64,000 bases of DNA from Pseudomonas sp. (GTDB lineage: Bacteria; Pseudomonadota; Gammaproteobacteria; Pseudomonadales; Pseudomonadaceae), in contig NZ_JAUXMX010000043.1 of the NCBI RefSeq assembly GCF_030683065.1, forward strand, positions 21,004 through 85,003, written 5' to 3'. Below are positions 47,223 to 57,642 of this stretch, piece by piece. Positions within the stretch are counted from its first letter, which is position 1. Every line of letters starts with the position of its first letter. The position numbers and the translations under genes are program-made. Below the pieces are notes generated by a model. It was not told the origin of the DNA and searched no databases. It worked only from the letters and a program-made list of their open reading frames with translations.

Positions 47223-48092
47223 TCAACCTTTGACTGCGCCGGCTGTGAGCCCACGCAGGAAGTACTTACCGGCCAGCACATAGACCACCAGCGTGGGCAG
47301 GCCGGCGATCATCGCTGCGGCCATGTCGACGTTGTATTCCTTGGCCCCGGTGCTGGTGTTGACCAGGTTGTTCAGGGCCACGGTGATCGGCTGGGTATCG
47401 CCGCTGGCGAACACCACACCGAACAGAAAGTCGTTCCAGATCTGGGTGAACTGCCAGATCAGGCAGACCATGATGATCGGGGTCGACATGGGCAGCAGAA
47501 TGCGTCCGAAGATGGTGAAGAAACCCGCGCCATCCAGGCGTGCCGCCTGCACCAGAGCCTGCGGAATGCTCACGTAGTAGTTGCGGAAGAACAGCGTGGT
47601 GAATGCCATGCCGTAGACCACATGGATCAGCACCAGACCGCTGGTGGTGTTGGCCAGGCCGAGCTGGCCGATGGTGAAGGACGCCGGCAGCAGCACCACC
47701 TGGAACGGTAGGAAACAGCCGAACAGCAGCAGGCCGAAGAACAGCTGCGAACCACGAAAGCGCCACATGGCCAGCACGTAACCGTTCAGCGCGCCGATCA
47801 CGGTGGAGATCAGCACCGCCGGAATGGTGATCTTCACCGAATTCCAGAAGTAACCGCCGACGCCGTCCCAGGCCTTCAGCCAACCGATGGCGGTGAACAC
47901 CTCGGGCCAGGACAGCAGGTTGCCGGTGCGGATGTCTTCCGGGCTTTTGAAGCTGGTCAGCAGCATGATCAGCAGCGGGATCAGGTAGACCGCGCAGGCG
48001 GCCAACAGGGTGGCGTAGATCGCCACGCGACTCAGGCTGATAGCCCTTATCCGGCGCTGCGTGACGTTCGCGTTAATGGCATGACTAGTCAT
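47223..48092 (-). CDS. gtsC: Glucose ABC importer permease
   Basis: A 289-residue inner-membrane protein of the MalG class with six membrane segments. The coupling loop is ALVQAARLDGAGFFTIFGRILLPMSTP. The start at 48092 overlaps the end of gtsB by 8 bases. Confidence 0.95.
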   Translation of the reverse strand: MTSHAINANVTQRRIRAISLSRVAIYATLLAACAVYLIPLLIMLLTSFKSPEDIRTGNLLSWPEVFTAIGWLKAWDGVGGYFWNSVKITIPAVLISTVIGALNGYVLAMWRFRGSQLFFGLLLFGCFLPFQVVLLPASFTIGQLGLANTTSGLVLIHVVYGMAFTTLFFRNYYVSIPQALVQAARLDGAGFFTIFGRILLPMSTPIIMVCLIWQFTQIWNDFLFGVVFASGDTQPITVALNNLVNTSTGAKEYNVDMAAAMIAGLPTLVVYVLAGKYFLRGLTAGAVKG

Positions 48093-48993
48093 GGCGTTTG
48101 CCTCGCAGTTCGGAGTACAGGTAAGGCACCAGGATCGCCAGCACCGCGCCGAGCATGAGGATCGCACTGGCGGCGCCGAGGCCCATCTGGCCGCGGGTAA
48201 AGGTGTGGGCGTACATGAACATCGCCGGGAGATCGGAGGCGTAACCAGGGCCGCCGGCGGTCATCGAGGCGACCAGATCGAAGCTCTTGATCGCGATGTG
48301 CGAGAGGATCATCAGGGCACTGAAGAACACCGGACCCAGGCTCGGCAGGATGATCCGTAGGTAAATATTCGGCAGGCTGGCGCCGTCGACCTGGGCGGCG
48401 CGAATGATCGACTGATCGACCCCGCGCAGGCCGGCCAGGAACAGCGCCATGACGAAGCCCGAGGACTGCCAGACCGCGGCGATCACCAGGCAGTAGACCA
48501 CCCGATCCGGGTCCACTAGCCAGTCGAAACGAAAACCTTCCCAACCCCAGTCACGGAGCATCTTGTCGATGCCCAGGCCGGGGTTGAGCAGCCACTTCCA
48601 GGCGGTGCCGGTGACGATCATCGACAGCGCCATGGGATAGAGAAAAATAGTGCGAATAAAGCCTTCGCGGCGAATCCGCTGGTCCAGCAGCACCGCCAAC
48701 AGCACGCCGATCACCAGGCTGATGCCGATGAACAGGCCGCCAAAGAGCAACAGATTCTGGCTCGCCACCCACCAGCGGTCGTTGTCCCACAGGCGTGCGT
48801 ACTGCTGCAGGCCAACCCAGGAATAGCTGGGCATAAAGCGCGAACTGGTGAACGAAAGCACAAAGGTCCAGAGGATGTAGCCATAGAAACCGACCAGCAC
48901 GATCAGCATCGTCGGCGCCAACACCAGCTTGGGCAGCCAGCGTTGCAGCGCATCCAGCGGTGAGGCCTTGGGGAAAACTGCGGTTGAACTCAT
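48085..48993 (-). CDS. gtsB: Glucose ABC importer permease
   Basis: A 302-residue inner-membrane protein of the MalF class. The coupling loop is SIIRAAQVDGASLPNIYLRIILPSLGP. The ATG at 48993 with GGAG is chosen over an upstream start. It is separated from gtsA by 232 bases carrying a 39-base perfect inverted repeat. Confidence 0.95.
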   Translation of the reverse strand: MSSTAVFPKASPLDALQRWLPKLVLAPTMLIVLVGFYGYILWTFVLSFTSSRFMPSYSWVGLQQYARLWDNDRWWVASQNLLLFGGLFIGISLVIGVLLAVLLDQRIRREGFIRTIFLYPMALSMIVTGTAWKWLLNPGLGIDKMLRDWGWEGFRFDWLVDPDRVVYCLVIAAVWQSSGFVMALFLAGLRGVDQSIIRAAQVDGASLPNIYLRIILPSLGPVFFSALMILSHIAIKSFDLVASMTAGGPGYASDLPAMFMYAHTFTRGQMGLGAASAILMLGAVLAILVPYLYSELRGKRHD

Positions 48994-49021
48994 GGATAAC
49001 TCCGTTGCGTATTGCGCCACT

Positions 49022-49118
49022 TGTAGGAGCCAGGGGGACGCCTAGTTATTGCTGGCGATCAGCGCGACTGCGATTGATGGATCGCCAGCAATAACTAGGC
49101 GTCCCCCTGGCTCCTACA
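49022..49118. repeat. 39-base perfect inverted repeat between gtsA and gtsB
   Basis: Left arm 49022-49060 (TGTAGGAGCCAGGGGGACGC...) and right arm 49080-49118 are exact inverse copies around a 19-base centre. It is a dispersed element (see 56968-57045 and 36314-36400). In the mRNA it would form a very stable hairpin and probably protects or separates the gtsA part of the transcript, as REP hairpins do after malE in E. coli. Confidence 0.9.
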
Positions 49119-49225
49119 GAAATCCGGCACGGCCGATCCCGTGGCGCAGGCCGGAGGGCATGCGCCAGGGATAAGCAGGTCAAACGTAGTGAGTTACCGC
49201 CGGCGCACCGGCGGCCCTGGCTGAC

Positions 49226-50479
49226 TTACTGCACAGCCTGGATAGCCGCGGCCAGCTGCTGGGCAGCCTTCTGCGGATCGGCCTTGGTGTCGTTGAAGAA
49301 GTTGGTCACCACATCGAACACCGCGCCCTGCACATAGCTTGAGGCGGCCATGCCGTGGGCCAGACTCGGCTGCAGACCACCATTGGCGGCGGCTGCCTTG
49401 AAGTCGATCATGGACTTCTGCGCGCAGGCATCGAAGCTGCTCATGTCCTGATCCATACGCACCGGGATCGAGCCTTTGTTCTGGTTGAAGAACTGCTGGA
49501 ACTCCGGCTCCATCACGGTACGCGCCAGGTCTTCCTGGGCCTTGCGGTTGTCCGCATTGCTCAGCTTGAACATGGCCAGCGAATCGATGTTGTAGGCAAA
49601 GCTGCCCTGGGTACCGGGGAACGGCAGGCACTCATAGTCACTGCCGGCGACCTTGCCGGCGGCGGTCCATTCGCTCTTGGCCCAGTCGCCCATGATCTGC
49701 ATGCCGGCCTTGCCATTGATGACCATGGCGGTGGCACTGTTCCAGTCACGTCCGGCGGCATTGGCGTCGACATAGCCGCGCAGTTTCTGCAAGGCGGCGA
49801 ATACCTCGACCATCTTGGCACTGGTCAGCACAGACTCGTCCAGATCGACAAAAGCCTTATGGAAGTCATCCGGACCCAATACAGCCAGGGCCAGGTCTTC
49901 GAACACGGTGGTGTCCTGCCAAGGCTGGCCGCCGTGGGCCAGGGGCATGAAGCCGGCAGTTTTGAGTTTTTCCGCGGCAGCGAAGAATTCATCGAGCGTG
50001 GTTGGCGGCGTGGCGCCAGCCTTGGCGAACACTTCAGGGTTGATCCACAGCCAGTTGACCCGGTGCACGTTGACGGGCACCGCCACGTAGTCGCCGCCGA
50101 ACTGCATCACTTCGATTACCTGGGGCGGCAACAGCTCATTCCAGCCGTTCTGCTCGGCCACCTGATTGAGGTCGGCAAGCAGGCCCAGTTCGCCCCACTC
50201 CTGGATGTCCGGGCCTTTGATCTGCGCCGCGGCAGGCGGATTACCGGAGACTGCGCGGGTTTTCAGCACGGTCATGGCCGCTTCACCACCACCACCGGCG
50301 ACGGCGAAGTCCTTCCAGGTGTGGCCCTGGTCTTCGACCAGCTTTTGCAGGGTATCGGCGGCGCGTTTTTCGCCACCGGAGGTCCACCAGTGCAGCACTT
50401 CGACTTCACCGGCAAGGGCGGTCAGCGGCATCAGTGCAGCAAGGGAAACAGCGATGGACAGGCGAGAAATCGCATTCAT
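49226..50479 (-). CDS. gtsA: Periplasmic glucose-binding protein
   Basis: A 417-residue protein with a signal peptide (residues 1-23, cut at ALA-GEV). The mature start [20 protein letters not shown] and [19 protein letters not shown] are typical of family 1 sugar-binding proteins of pseudomonads. It captures glucose in the periplasm for GtsBCD. It is the first gene of the gtsABCD order and follows gtrS with 239 bases between, where GltR could act. Confidence 0.95.
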   Translation of the reverse strand: MNAISRLSIAVSLAALMPLTALAGEVEVLHWWTSGGEKRAADTLQKLVEDQGHTWKDFAVAGGGGEAAMTVLKTRAVSGNPPAAAQIKGPDIQEWGELGLLADLNQVAEQNGWNELLPPQVIEVMQFGGDYVAVPVNVHRVNWLWINPEVFAKAGATPPTTLDEFFAAAEKLKTAGFMPLAHGGQPWQDTTVFEDLALAVLGPDDFHKAFVDLDESVLTSAKMVEVFAALQKLRGYVDANAAGRDWNSATAMVINGKAGMQIMGDWAKSEWTAAGKVAGSDYECLPFPGTQGSFAYNIDSLAMFKLSNADNRKAQEDLARTVMEPEFQQFFNQNKGSIPVRMDQDMSSFDACAQKSMIDFKAAAANGGLQPSLAHGMAASSYVQGAVFDVVTNFFNDTKADPQKAAQQLAAAIQAVQ

Positions 50480-50618
50480 ATGAGCAGGTTCCTTTCTTGT
50501 TGTTATTAACCGGCAAGTCTGGTGCTTGCGCTGTGGTTGAGTCTAAACAGGGTCGGCGCCGCTGCGGGTAACGAAGGGATGCGCAAAGGTCACCGACTGG
50601 TTACAAAGCAGGAGCACC

Positions 50619-50695
50619 GTAGGGTGGGTCGGGGCGCGTAGATGACGCTTTCCACCAATAGCGATGGTGGATGGGTAAAACGTCATCCACCCTAC
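50619..50695. repeat. Inverted repeat upstream of gtsA
   Basis: Left arm GTAGGGTGGGTCGGGGCGCG and right arm GTCATCCACCCTAC, with an inner GATGACG/CGTCATC pair and GGTGGATGGG. It is a dispersed repeat also seen at 43431-43480. It lies in the promoter-side gap of gtsA, on the gtrS side, so it more probably follows gtrS than controls gtsA. Confidence 0.7.
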
Positions 50696-50718
50696 ACAAC
50701 CCCGGATATAGGCCGTCA

Positions 50719-52164
50719 TCAACGCGGCAGGCTGAGCGTCACCCGCAACCCGCCCTCGCGCAGGTTACGCAGGCTCACCTCACCGCCGTGACTGTGGGCG
50801 ATATTGCGTGCGATGCCCAGGCCCAGGCCATAGCCCTGCTGCTGTCCAGCCAGGCGGAAATGCGGTTCGAAGACCTGCTCCAGGCGTTGCTCGGGCACAC
50901 CCGGGCCTTCGTCGTCGACATGCAGGATAAAGGTGTCCGCATCGTCCTCGATATGCAGATGGGCGTTTTGCCCGTACTTCAGCGCGTTGTCCACCAGGTT
51001 GCCGATGCAGCGCTTGAGCGCCAGGGGTTTGCCGGGATAAGCCGCGCATGCCTGGCCATCCAGGGTCACCCGACCATTACCGGTCGGCGCCAGGTAGGGC
51101 TCGATTACGCAGTTAAGTAACTGATTAAGGTCGACCGGCTCGATATTTTCATGAATGTCGGTGTCCTTGACGCACTGCAAGGCGCCCTTGACCAGCATCT
51201 CCAGCTCGTCAAGGTCGCGACTGAACTTGGCTTGCACGGCTTCATCGTCAAGCAACTCAACCCGCAAACGCAGGCGAGTAATGGGCGTGCGCAGGTCATG
51301 GGAAATGGCGCTGAACAACTGACTGCGTTCGCGCAGGTAACGACCGATGCGCTCGCGCATGGCGTTGAACGCGCGACTGACCTCGACCACCTCGCTGCCG
51401 CCTGCCTCCGCCAGGGGCTCGACCTCGCTGCCCAGCGACATGTCCCGCGCCGCCAACGCCAGGCGCTTGAGCGGCCGGCTTTGCCAGTGCACCAGGATGC
51501 CGATGAACAGCAGCAAAAAACTGCTGGTGAGGATGATGAACCACAGTTGCTGGGCCGGCAGCCCCTGCTGTTCCAGACCGACATAGGGTTCGGGCATCAA
51601 GGAGGCGAGGTACAGCCATTCGCCCGGGGCGATCTGAATCTGGGTCACCAGCACCGGCGGGTTGAGTGGCTCCAGACTCAGGGCGTAATGCGCCCAGGAG
51701 CGCGGTAGCTCGTCCAGTTTCAATGCGCTATTGAAGATGCGCAGATCATCCGGGCTGACGAACTGCACCAGCAGATCCAGATCATTGCCCAGACGCTCGC
51801 GCAGGGTCGCATCGACCGCATCGAGTACCGCGCGCTTGCGCGGGGTTTCCGGCAACACCTGCATATCCAGCGGCTTGTCATTGAGCGAGACGAAGAAGCG
51901 CGTACCGCCCATATTGCGCAGTTGATCGAGCACCATGGGCCGGTAGCCCAGCGGTAACGAGCGGAAGTAGCCGACGCTGGCGGCCATCGACTGGGCCAGG
52001 CTGCGCGAACTGGTGAGCAGGCCCTCCATCTGACTGGCGCGCAACTGCGATACCCAGATTACGCTGGACAAGGCCTGGGCCAGCAACACCACCAGCAAAG
52101 TCAGCAGCAGCATACGGCCGAGCAGCGAGCGCGGCAGCGACAACAGCCGGTGCAGGCTAGACAT
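50719..52164 (-). CDS. gtrS: Sensor histidine kinase GtrS (glucose uptake)
   Basis: A 481-residue kinase. Membrane segments at about 18-38 and 205-225 enclose a 165-residue periplasmic domain. A HAMP linker and HisKA with His289 (LFSAISHDLRTPITRLRLR) follow, then an ATPase domain with CIGNLVDNALKYG and GYGLGLGIARNI. GtrS is known to answer 2-ketogluconate and 6-phosphogluconate and to phosphorylate GltR. Its start overlaps gltR by 8 bases. Confidence 0.94.
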   Translation of the reverse strand: MSSLHRLLSLPRSLLGRMLLLTLLVVLLAQALSSVIWVSQLRASQMEGLLTSSRSLAQSMAASVGYFRSLPLGYRPMVLDQLRNMGGTRFFVSLNDKPLDMQVLPETPRKRAVLDAVDATLRERLGNDLDLLVQFVSPDDLRIFNSALKLDELPRSWAHYALSLEPLNPPVLVTQIQIAPGEWLYLASLMPEPYVGLEQQGLPAQQLWFIILTSSFLLLFIGILVHWQSRPLKRLALAARDMSLGSEVEPLAEAGGSEVVEVSRAFNAMRERIGRYLRERSQLFSAISHDLRTPITRLRLRVELLDDEAVQAKFSRDLDELEMLVKGALQCVKDTDIHENIEPVDLNQLLNCVIEPYLAPTGNGRVTLDGQACAAYPGKPLALKRCIGNLVDNALKYGQNAHLHIEDDADTFILHVDDEGPGVPEQRLEQVFEPHFRLAGQQQGYGLGLGIARNIAHSHGGEVSLRNLREGGLRVTLSLPR

Positions 52165-52885
52165 GGTTATGCGGCGTGACCGCTGCCGCCAACTGGTAGC
52201 CACTGCCGCGCACGGTGCGGATCAAGCGCGCCGGCTTTTCCGTATCGCGCAGGCGTTGGCGCAAACGACTGACCGCCATGTCGACGATACGCTCCAGCGG
52301 CATCACCTCGCGCCCGCGGGTGGCGTTGCCAATGGTGTCGCGGTCGAGGATCTGCTGCGGGTGATCGAGAAACAGCTTGAGCAGGGCGAAGTCGGCACCG
52401 GAGAGGATCACCTCCTCGCCATCGATATGGAACAGGCGGTGGCTGACCATATCCAGGCGCCAGTCGTCGAAAGCCAGCACCTCGCTGCCACGCTCCTGGG
52501 TGAAATGCGCACGGCGCAGCAGCGCCTTGATCCGCGCCAGCAACTCACGCGGGCTGAAGGGCTTGCCCAGGTAGTCGTCGGCGCCAAGTTCCAAGCCGAT
52601 GACCCGATCGGTCTCATCCGAGCTGGCGGTGAGCATGATGATCGGCACCTGGGCAAACCGCTGATGCTCGCGCACCCAGCGACACAGGCTGAAACCATCC
52701 TCGTCGGGCAACATCACATCGAGAATCACCAAGTCCGCCGATTCGGCGCACAGGGCCTGGCGGAAACCGGCACCGTCGCCGACGGTACGCACCTGGAAAC
52801 CGGCTCGGCTCAGGTAGGTGTGCAACAGTTCGCGAATTTCCTGGTCATCGTCGACCAGCAGAATCGATTTACCGGGCTGGCTCAC
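52157..52885 (-). CDS. gltR: Response regulator GltR of glucose transport
   Basis: A 242-residue OmpR-family regulator. The receiver has phospho-acceptor Asp56 (LVILDVMLPDEDGF) and Lys in YLGKPFSP. The winged-helix domain ends DMAVSRLRQRLRDTEKPARLIRTVRGSGYQL. It is known to control the gts and oprB genes. A REP copy lies at 52906-52926 in its presumed leader, 21 bases before the ATG. Confidence 0.94.
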   Translation of the reverse strand: MSQPGKSILLVDDDQEIRELLHTYLSRAGFQVRTVGDGAGFRQALCAESADLVILDVMLPDEDGFSLCRWVREHQRFAQVPIIMLTASSDETDRVIGLELGADDYLGKPFSPRELLARIKALLRRAHFTQERGSEVLAFDDWRLDMVSHRLFHIDGEEVILSGADFALLKLFLDHPQQILDRDTIGNATRGREVMPLERIVDMAVSRLRQRLRDTEKPARLIRTVRGSGYQLAAAVTPHNHV

Positions 52886-52905
52886 AGCGGGCCTTCCTCA
52901 TTGTT

Positions 52906-52926
52906 GTAGGGTGCGCCGTGCGCACC
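52906..52926. repeat. Single REP upstream of gltR
   Basis: GTAGGGTGCGCCGTGCGCACC, one copy, 21 bases from the gltR start, where a hairpin could affect translation. Confidence 0.8.
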
Positions 52927-52994
52927 AGATCATAGGGCGAACATGCCGCAGGCTTGTCCGCCATTCCGGCGGGCAACGGTGGAAAAGTCCGAGC

Positions 52995-53025
52995 GATGGG
53001 TATCGCTACGCTCACCCCATCCTAC
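52995..53025. repeat. Dispersed repeat at the glk 3' end
   Basis: GATGGGTATCGCTACGCTCA followed by CCCCATCCTAC, the inverse of the element at 15986-16016. The last five codons and the stop of glk (CRRMG-stop) lie inside it. Confidence 0.75.
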
Positions 53026-53980
53026 GGCAATGCTCTTGCTGCAAAGCCACGCCCGCGCCCATCAACCCCGGGTACTCGGCGGTCACCAACCATACCGGGA
53101 TGCCGGCAAAGTAATCACTCATACAACCTTTGTCACTGAAGCTTTTGGCAAACCCGCTGGCCAGAAAGAATTCAGCAAAGCGCGGCACCACGCCGCCGAC
53201 GATATACACCCCGCCGCGCGCGCCCAGACTCAGCACGTTATTACCGGCTGCGCGCCCCAGCCAACAGCAGAACTGCTCCAGCACCGCCATCGCCACTGCA
53301 TCGCCAGCCAGCGCCGCCGCCGTGACCTCAGCCGGCGAATTCAAACGCAGCGCGTGCCCATCCAGCGCGCACATAGCTTGATAGAGCAGCAACAGACCAC
53401 TGCCGCTGAGGACATCTTCGGCGCGCACATGACCGAGTTGCTTGTACAGTTGCTGCCACAGCTGGGCCTCGCACGGGCTGCCGATCGGCAAATCGACATG
53501 CCCGCCCTCGCCTGGTAAAGCCAGCCAGTTGCCATCGGCCAGCGCCAGCAGCGTGCCGACGCCAAGACCGGTGCCCGGACCAATCACCACACAGGGACGC
53601 TCGCTGTCGGGCGTACCGGGACAGACCTGCAAGCGCTCATCGGCGCGCAGCCGGGTCATGCCCAAAGCCATGGCGGAAAAATCGTTGACCAGCAGCAACT
53701 CGTGCACCTGCAGCTCACGGCAAAAAGCCGTACGACTGATGCGCCAGTGGTTGTTGGTAAAACGGAACAGGTCGCCGCTGACCGGCCCGGCACACGCCAG
53801 GCATACCGAAGCCACCGCACCCAGAGGCAGACCCAGCTCGCCCAGGTAGGCGAGGATCGCCGCCTCTGGCCCCGGAAAATCAGCGGTGGCCAGCACCCGC
53901 ACCGACTCCAGCTGATCGTCGCGCCACAGCGCAAAACGCGCATTGGTGCCGCCGATATCACCGACCAGAGCCAGCTTCAC
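53012..53980 (-). CDS. glk: Glucokinase
   Basis: A 322-residue kinase making glucose 6-phosphate from glucose and ATP. The phosphate-binding region is [14 protein letters not shown], the substrate region [14 protein letters not shown], then [16 protein letters not shown] and GEGGHVDLP. Its ATG overlaps the edd stop (ATGA). Its last codons fall inside a dispersed repeat, so the C terminus (QQEHCRRMG) is repeat-derived. Confidence 0.95.
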   Translation of the reverse strand: MKLALVGDIGGTNARFALWRDDQLESVRVLATADFPGPEAAILAYLGELGLPLGAVASVCLACAGPVSGDLFRFTNNHWRISRTAFCRELQVHELLLVNDFSAMALGMTRLRADERLQVCPGTPDSERPCVVIGPGTGLGVGTLLALADGNWLALPGEGGHVDLPIGSPCEAQLWQQLYKQLGHVRAEDVLSGSGLLLLYQAMCALDGHALRLNSPAEVTAAALAGDAVAMAVLEQFCCWLGRAAGNNVLSLGARGGVYIVGGVVPRFAEFFLASGFAKSFSDKGCMSDYFAGIPVWLVTAEYPGLMGAGVALQQEHCRRMG

Positions 53981-55803
53981 TTCAGCGATTCCAGGCTGGT
54001 GGTGAAAGCACTGGCGCCCTGCTCAGCCGAACTGAAGGAATGGCGCATAAAGGCGAACAGCTCACGGCCGCAGCCAACAGCATTATCCAGGGTGCCGACG
54101 GCCGGCTCGCGTGCCGCCAACTCGTCGGCGTCGACCAGCAGCTGCAATTCGCCGGCGTGGCCGTCGAGGCGGATCAGGTCGCCATCGCGCACCAGCGCCA
54201 GTGGCCCGCCGCCATATGCCTCGGGGCAAACGTGGATGGCCGCAGGGATCTTGCCCGAAGCCCCGGACATACGCCCGTCGGTGACCAGCGCCACCTTGAA
54301 GCCGCGATCCTGCAGCACACCGAGGAACGGGGTCATCTTGTGCAGTTCCGGCATACCGTTGCTGCGCGGACCTTGGAAGCGCATCACCGCGACAAAGTCG
54401 CGCTCCAGTTCGCCGGCCTTGAAGGCATCGGCCAACTGCTGCTGATCCTCGAATACCAGCGCCGGCGCCTCGACCACTTGGTGTTCCGGGGCCACGGCAG
54501 AGACCTTCATCACCCCGCGGCCCAGATTGCCCTGCATCAGACGCAGGCCGCCCTCGGCAGAGAACGGATTGGCCACTGGGCGCAACACGCTTTCGTCATG
54601 GCTCTTGCTCGGGCCATCGCGCCAGACCAGCTGGCCATTCTCGAGAAAGGGTTCGCGGGTGTAACGGCTCAGGCCATGCCCGGCCACGGTGTTGACGTTC
54701 TCGTGCAGCAACCCGGCATCGAGTAGCTCGCGAATCAGGAAGGCCATGCCACCAGCGGCCTGGAAATGGTTGATGTCGTCTTTGCCATTGGGATAGACGT
54801 GGGCCAGGGTCGGTGTCACGGCCGACAGATCGGCCATGTCCTGCCAGGTCAGCTGGATCCCCGCCGCGCGGGCGATGGCTGGCATGTGCAGGGTGTGATT
54901 GGTCGAGCCGCCGGTGGCGCTCAGGGCGACGATGGAATTGACCAGGCAACGCTCATCGACAATCTCGCCGAGCGGCATGAACTGCCCGCTCTGCGTGGTC
55001 AGACGGGTGACCTGCTGCGCCGCCTCGCGGGTCAGGGCATCGCGCAGCGGCGTGTTGGGGTTGATGAAAGACGCACCCGGCAAGTGCAAGCCCATCACTT
55101 CCATCAGCAATTGATTGGTGTTGGCGGTGCCATAGAAGGTACAGGTGCCGGGGCTATGGTAAGCGGCCATCTCGGCAGCCAGCAGCTCGTCACGCGTCGC
55201 CTTGCCCTCGGCGTAGCGCTGGCGCACGTCGGCCTTGTCCTTGTTCGACAGCCCGGACGGCATGGGGCCTGCTGGCACAAACAGGCTCGGCAAGTGACCG
55301 AAACGCAGGGCGCCCATCATCAGGCCGGGCACAATCTTGTCGCAAATCCCTAAGTACAGCGCGGCATCGAACATGTTGTGCGACAGCGCCACGGCGGTGG
55401 CCATAGCAATCACCTCGCGGCTGGCGATGCCCAGTTCCATGCCCGGCTCGCCCTGGGTCACGCCATCGCACATGGCCGGCACGCCGCCTGCGAACTGGCC
55501 GACCGAGCCGATTTCACGCAAGGCCTGCTTGAGCTGCTCCGGGTAGTCCTGGTAGGGCTGGTGGGCCGAGAGCATGTCGTTATAAGCAGAAATAATTGCC
55601 ACGTTGGCCGCATTCATCATGCGCAGGGTCTGCTTGTCTTCGCTGCCGCAGCCGGCTACGCCGTGGGCAAAATTGGCACATTGCAGCTTGCCACGCTGCG
55701 GGCCTTCGCTGGCTGCCGCGCGAATTATCGTCAAATAAGCCTCGCGCGTGGCGCGGCTGCGGGCGATCAGGCGGTCAGTTACCTCAAGGACGCGGGGATG
55801 CAT
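53977..55803 (-). CDS. edd: 6-phosphogluconate dehydratase
   Basis: A 608-residue iron-sulfur dehydratase that makes 2-keto-3-deoxy-6-phosphogluconate. Cys ligands of the cluster are seen in [28 protein letters not shown] and [10 protein letters not shown]. Other family blocks are [29 protein letters not shown] and [18 protein letters not shown]. It heads edd-glk. It diverges from gapA, with a strong HexR-type palindrome in the 134-base gap. Confidence 0.97.
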   Translation of the reverse strand: MHPRVLEVTDRLIARSRATREAYLTIIRAAASEGPQRGKLQCANFAHGVAGCGSEDKQTLRMMNAANVAIISAYNDMLSAHQPYQDYPEQLKQALREIGSVGQFAGGVPAMCDGVTQGEPGMELGIASREVIAMATAVALSHNMFDAALYLGICDKIVPGLMMGALRFGHLPSLFVPAGPMPSGLSNKDKADVRQRYAEGKATRDELLAAEMAAYHSPGTCTFYGTANTNQLLMEVMGLHLPGASFINPNTPLRDALTREAAQQVTRLTTQSGQFMPLGEIVDERCLVNSIVALSATGGSTNHTLHMPAIARAAGIQLTWQDMADLSAVTPTLAHVYPNGKDDINHFQAAGGMAFLIRELLDAGLLHENVNTVAGHGLSRYTREPFLENGQLVWRDGPSKSHDESVLRPVANPFSAEGGLRLMQGNLGRGVMKVSAVAPEHQVVEAPALVFEDQQQLADAFKAGELERDFVAVMRFQGPRSNGMPELHKMTPFLGVLQDRGFKVALVTDGRMSGASGKIPAAIHVCPEAYGGGPLALVRDGDLIRLDGHAGELQLLVDADELAAREPAVGTLDNAVGCGRELFAFMRHSFSSAEQGASAFTTSLESLK

Positions 55804-55836
55804 GTGATTGACTCCAGGCTGGCGGGTGGCAATATT

Positions 55837-55851
55837 TTGTACTTAATACAA
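55837..55851. promoter_or_regulatory. HexR operator between edd and gapA
   Basis: TTGT-ACTTAAT-ACAA is a full match to the HexR pattern TTGT-N7-ACAA known in pseudomonads, and extends to TTTTGT/ACAAAA. It lies 34 bases before the edd start and 86 before the gapA start, so it can repress both. Confidence 0.85.
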
Positions 55852-55937
55852 AAATACTGCCACTGAAAACACTTGATTTCTATACATACGAGCATAATCT
55901 TGTAATTCCAACAACAAAACAGGCCGGAGCCTCCCTC

Positions 55938-56939
55938 ATGACTATCCGTATCGCAATCAACGGTTTTGGCCGCATCGGCCGCAATGTGCTTCGTGCGCTC
56001 TACAGTCAAGACTACCGCCAACAGCTGCAAGTGGTCGCCATCAATGATCTGGGCGACAGCGCGATGAATGCCCACCTGCTCAAGTACGACAGCGTGCACG
56101 GGATCTTCGACGGCAACGTCGACAGTGATGGCGAAAGCCTCACCGTCAACGGTGATCGTATCGCCGTCAGCGCCATTCGCAACCCGGCCGACCTGCCATG
56201 GCAGGCACACAAGGTCGACGTAGTCTTCGAATGCACCGGGCTGTTTACCGAGCGCAGCAAGGCCGCCGCGCACATCGCCGCCGGCGCACGCAAAGTGATC
56301 ATCTCGGCACCGGCCAAGGGCGCCGACGCCACCATCGTCTACGGCGTCAATCACGACATCCTGCGCCAGTCCATGCAGGTAATCTCCAACGCCTCCTGCA
56401 CCACCAACTGCCTGGCCCCAGTAGCCCAGGTGCTGCAGCGCGAACTGGGCATCGAGCACGGCCTGATGACCACCATCCACGCCTACACCAACGACCAGAA
56501 TCTCTCCGACGTCTACCACAGCGATCCCTATCGCGCCCGTTCGGCCACTCAGTCGATGATCCCGACCCAAACCGGTGCCGCCGAAGCCGTAGGCCTGGTG
56601 CTGCCGGAGCTGGCTGGCAAGCTGACCGGCATGGCCGTACGGGTGCCGGTGATCAACGTCTCGCTGGTCGACCTGACCCTGCAGGTCAAGCGCGACACCA
56701 GCGCGGAGGAAATCAACGCCCTGCTCCTGGCCGCCAGCCTCACCTCGCCGGTATTGGGCTACAACAACCTGCCGCTGGTGTCCTGCGACTTCAACCACAA
56801 CCCGCTGTCGTCGATCTTCGACGCCAACCACACCAAGGTCAGCGGCAAACTGGTAAAAGTCATGGCCTGGTACGACAACGAGTGGGGTTTCTCCAACCGC
56901 ATGCTGGATACCTGCCTGGCGCTGTGCGAAGCGGCTTGA
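55938..56939 (+). CDS. gapA: Glyceraldehyde-3-phosphate dehydrogenase (metabolic)
   Basis: A 333-residue enzyme. The NAD site is [15 protein letters not shown] and the active site NASCTTNC (Cys154). It differs from the ArsJ-linked paralogue at 14884 (for example [22 protein letters not shown]). It is the HexR-regulated GapA next to edd and serves glycolytic flux from the Entner-Doudoroff pathway. Confidence 0.95.
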   Translation: MTIRIAINGFGRIGRNVLRALYSQDYRQQLQVVAINDLGDSAMNAHLLKYDSVHGIFDGNVDSDGESLTVNGDRIAVSAIRNPADLPWQAHKVDVVFECTGLFTERSKAAAHIAAGARKVIISAPAKGADATIVYGVNHDILRQSMQVISNASCTTNCLAPVAQVLQRELGIEHGLMTTIHAYTNDQNLSDVYHSDPYRARSATQSMIPTQTGAAEAVGLVLPELAGKLTGMAVRVPVINVSLVDLTLQVKRDTSAEEINALLLAASLTSPVLGYNNLPLVSCDFNHNPLSSIFDANHTKVSGKLVKVMAWYDNEWGFSNRMLDTCLALCEAA

Positions 56940-56967
56940 AGGCGATTGTGAGCGGTACCTCTACCAG

Positions 56968-57045
56968 TGTAGGAGCCAGCTTGCTGGCGATTCGTTTGAT
57001 CTACAAAGATCGCCAGCAAGGACTAGGCGTCCCCCTGGCTCCTAC
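56968..57045. repeat. Dispersed inverted repeat after gapA
   Basis: TGTAGGAGCCAGCTTGCTGG at the left and CGTCCCCCTGGCTCCTAC at the right, with GGCGAT and ATCGCC inside. It is of the same family as 49022-49118. It lies 28 bases after the gapA stop and may end the transcript. Confidence 0.8.
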
Positions 57046-57069
57046 CAAGCTCATCAATACTGCAACTGC

Positions 57070-57121
57070 GTAGCCCGGATGCGATCCGCGACAGCATTTC
57101 CGCGGATTGCATCCAGGCTAC
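57070..57121. repeat. Inverted repeat, GTAGCCCGGAT family
   Basis: GTAGCCCGGATGCGATCCGCG and CGCGGATTGCATCCAGGCTAC as inverse arms. Same family as 45848-45915. Confidence 0.8.
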
Positions 57122-57177
57122 CAGGCATGCCGAGTCCGACCGATTACCCGCTCAGCTAGCGGGACCAGGAACCCATC

Positions 57178-57642
57178 ATGAGCCGCATCAGCTTTACCAC
57201 CGCTACCCTGCCCGAGCGCAAGCGTATTGCCCTGGTCGCCCACGACCACTGCAAGGAATTTCTCCTCGACTGGAGCGAGCGCCAGCGCGACAAGCTGGCC
57301 AGGCACCACCTGCTGGCCACCGGCACCACCGGCCTGCTGCTCGGCCGGCGCCTCAAGCTGCCGATCGAAAGCATGATCAGCGGCCCGCTCGGCGGCGACC
57401 AGCAACTGGGCGCGCGCATTGCCGAGCGGCGAGTAGACATGCTGGTGTTCTTCTGGGACCCCTTCGAGCAACAGCCCCATGACCCGGATATCAAGGCACT
57501 GCTGCGCGTGGCCGCGGTATGGAACATCCCGGTGGCCTGCAACGAAAGCAGCGCCGACTATATGCTCAGCAGCGCGCTACTGGATCAGGCCCACGACTAC
57601 CGCATTCCCGACTACAGCGCCTACCTCGCCGCCCGCAGCTAG
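57178..57642 (+). CDS. mgsA: Methylglyoxal synthase
   Basis: A 154-residue enzyme that turns dihydroxyacetone phosphate into methylglyoxal. Family marks are IALVAHDHCKEFLLDW, HHLLATGTTG, SGPLGGDQQLGARIAE, VDMLVFFWDPFEQQPHDPDIKALLR and CNESSADYM. The start ATG follows a GGGACCAGGAA stretch. It releases phosphate from triose phosphates when sugar phosphates build up. Its place after gapA fits that valve. Confidence 0.95.
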   Translation: MSRISFTTATLPERKRIALVAHDHCKEFLLDWSERQRDKLARHHLLATGTTGLLLGRRLKLPIESMISGPLGGDQQLGARIAERRVDMLVFFWDPFEQQPHDPDIKALLRVAAVWNIPVACNESSADYMLSSALLDQAHDYRIPDYSAYLAARS

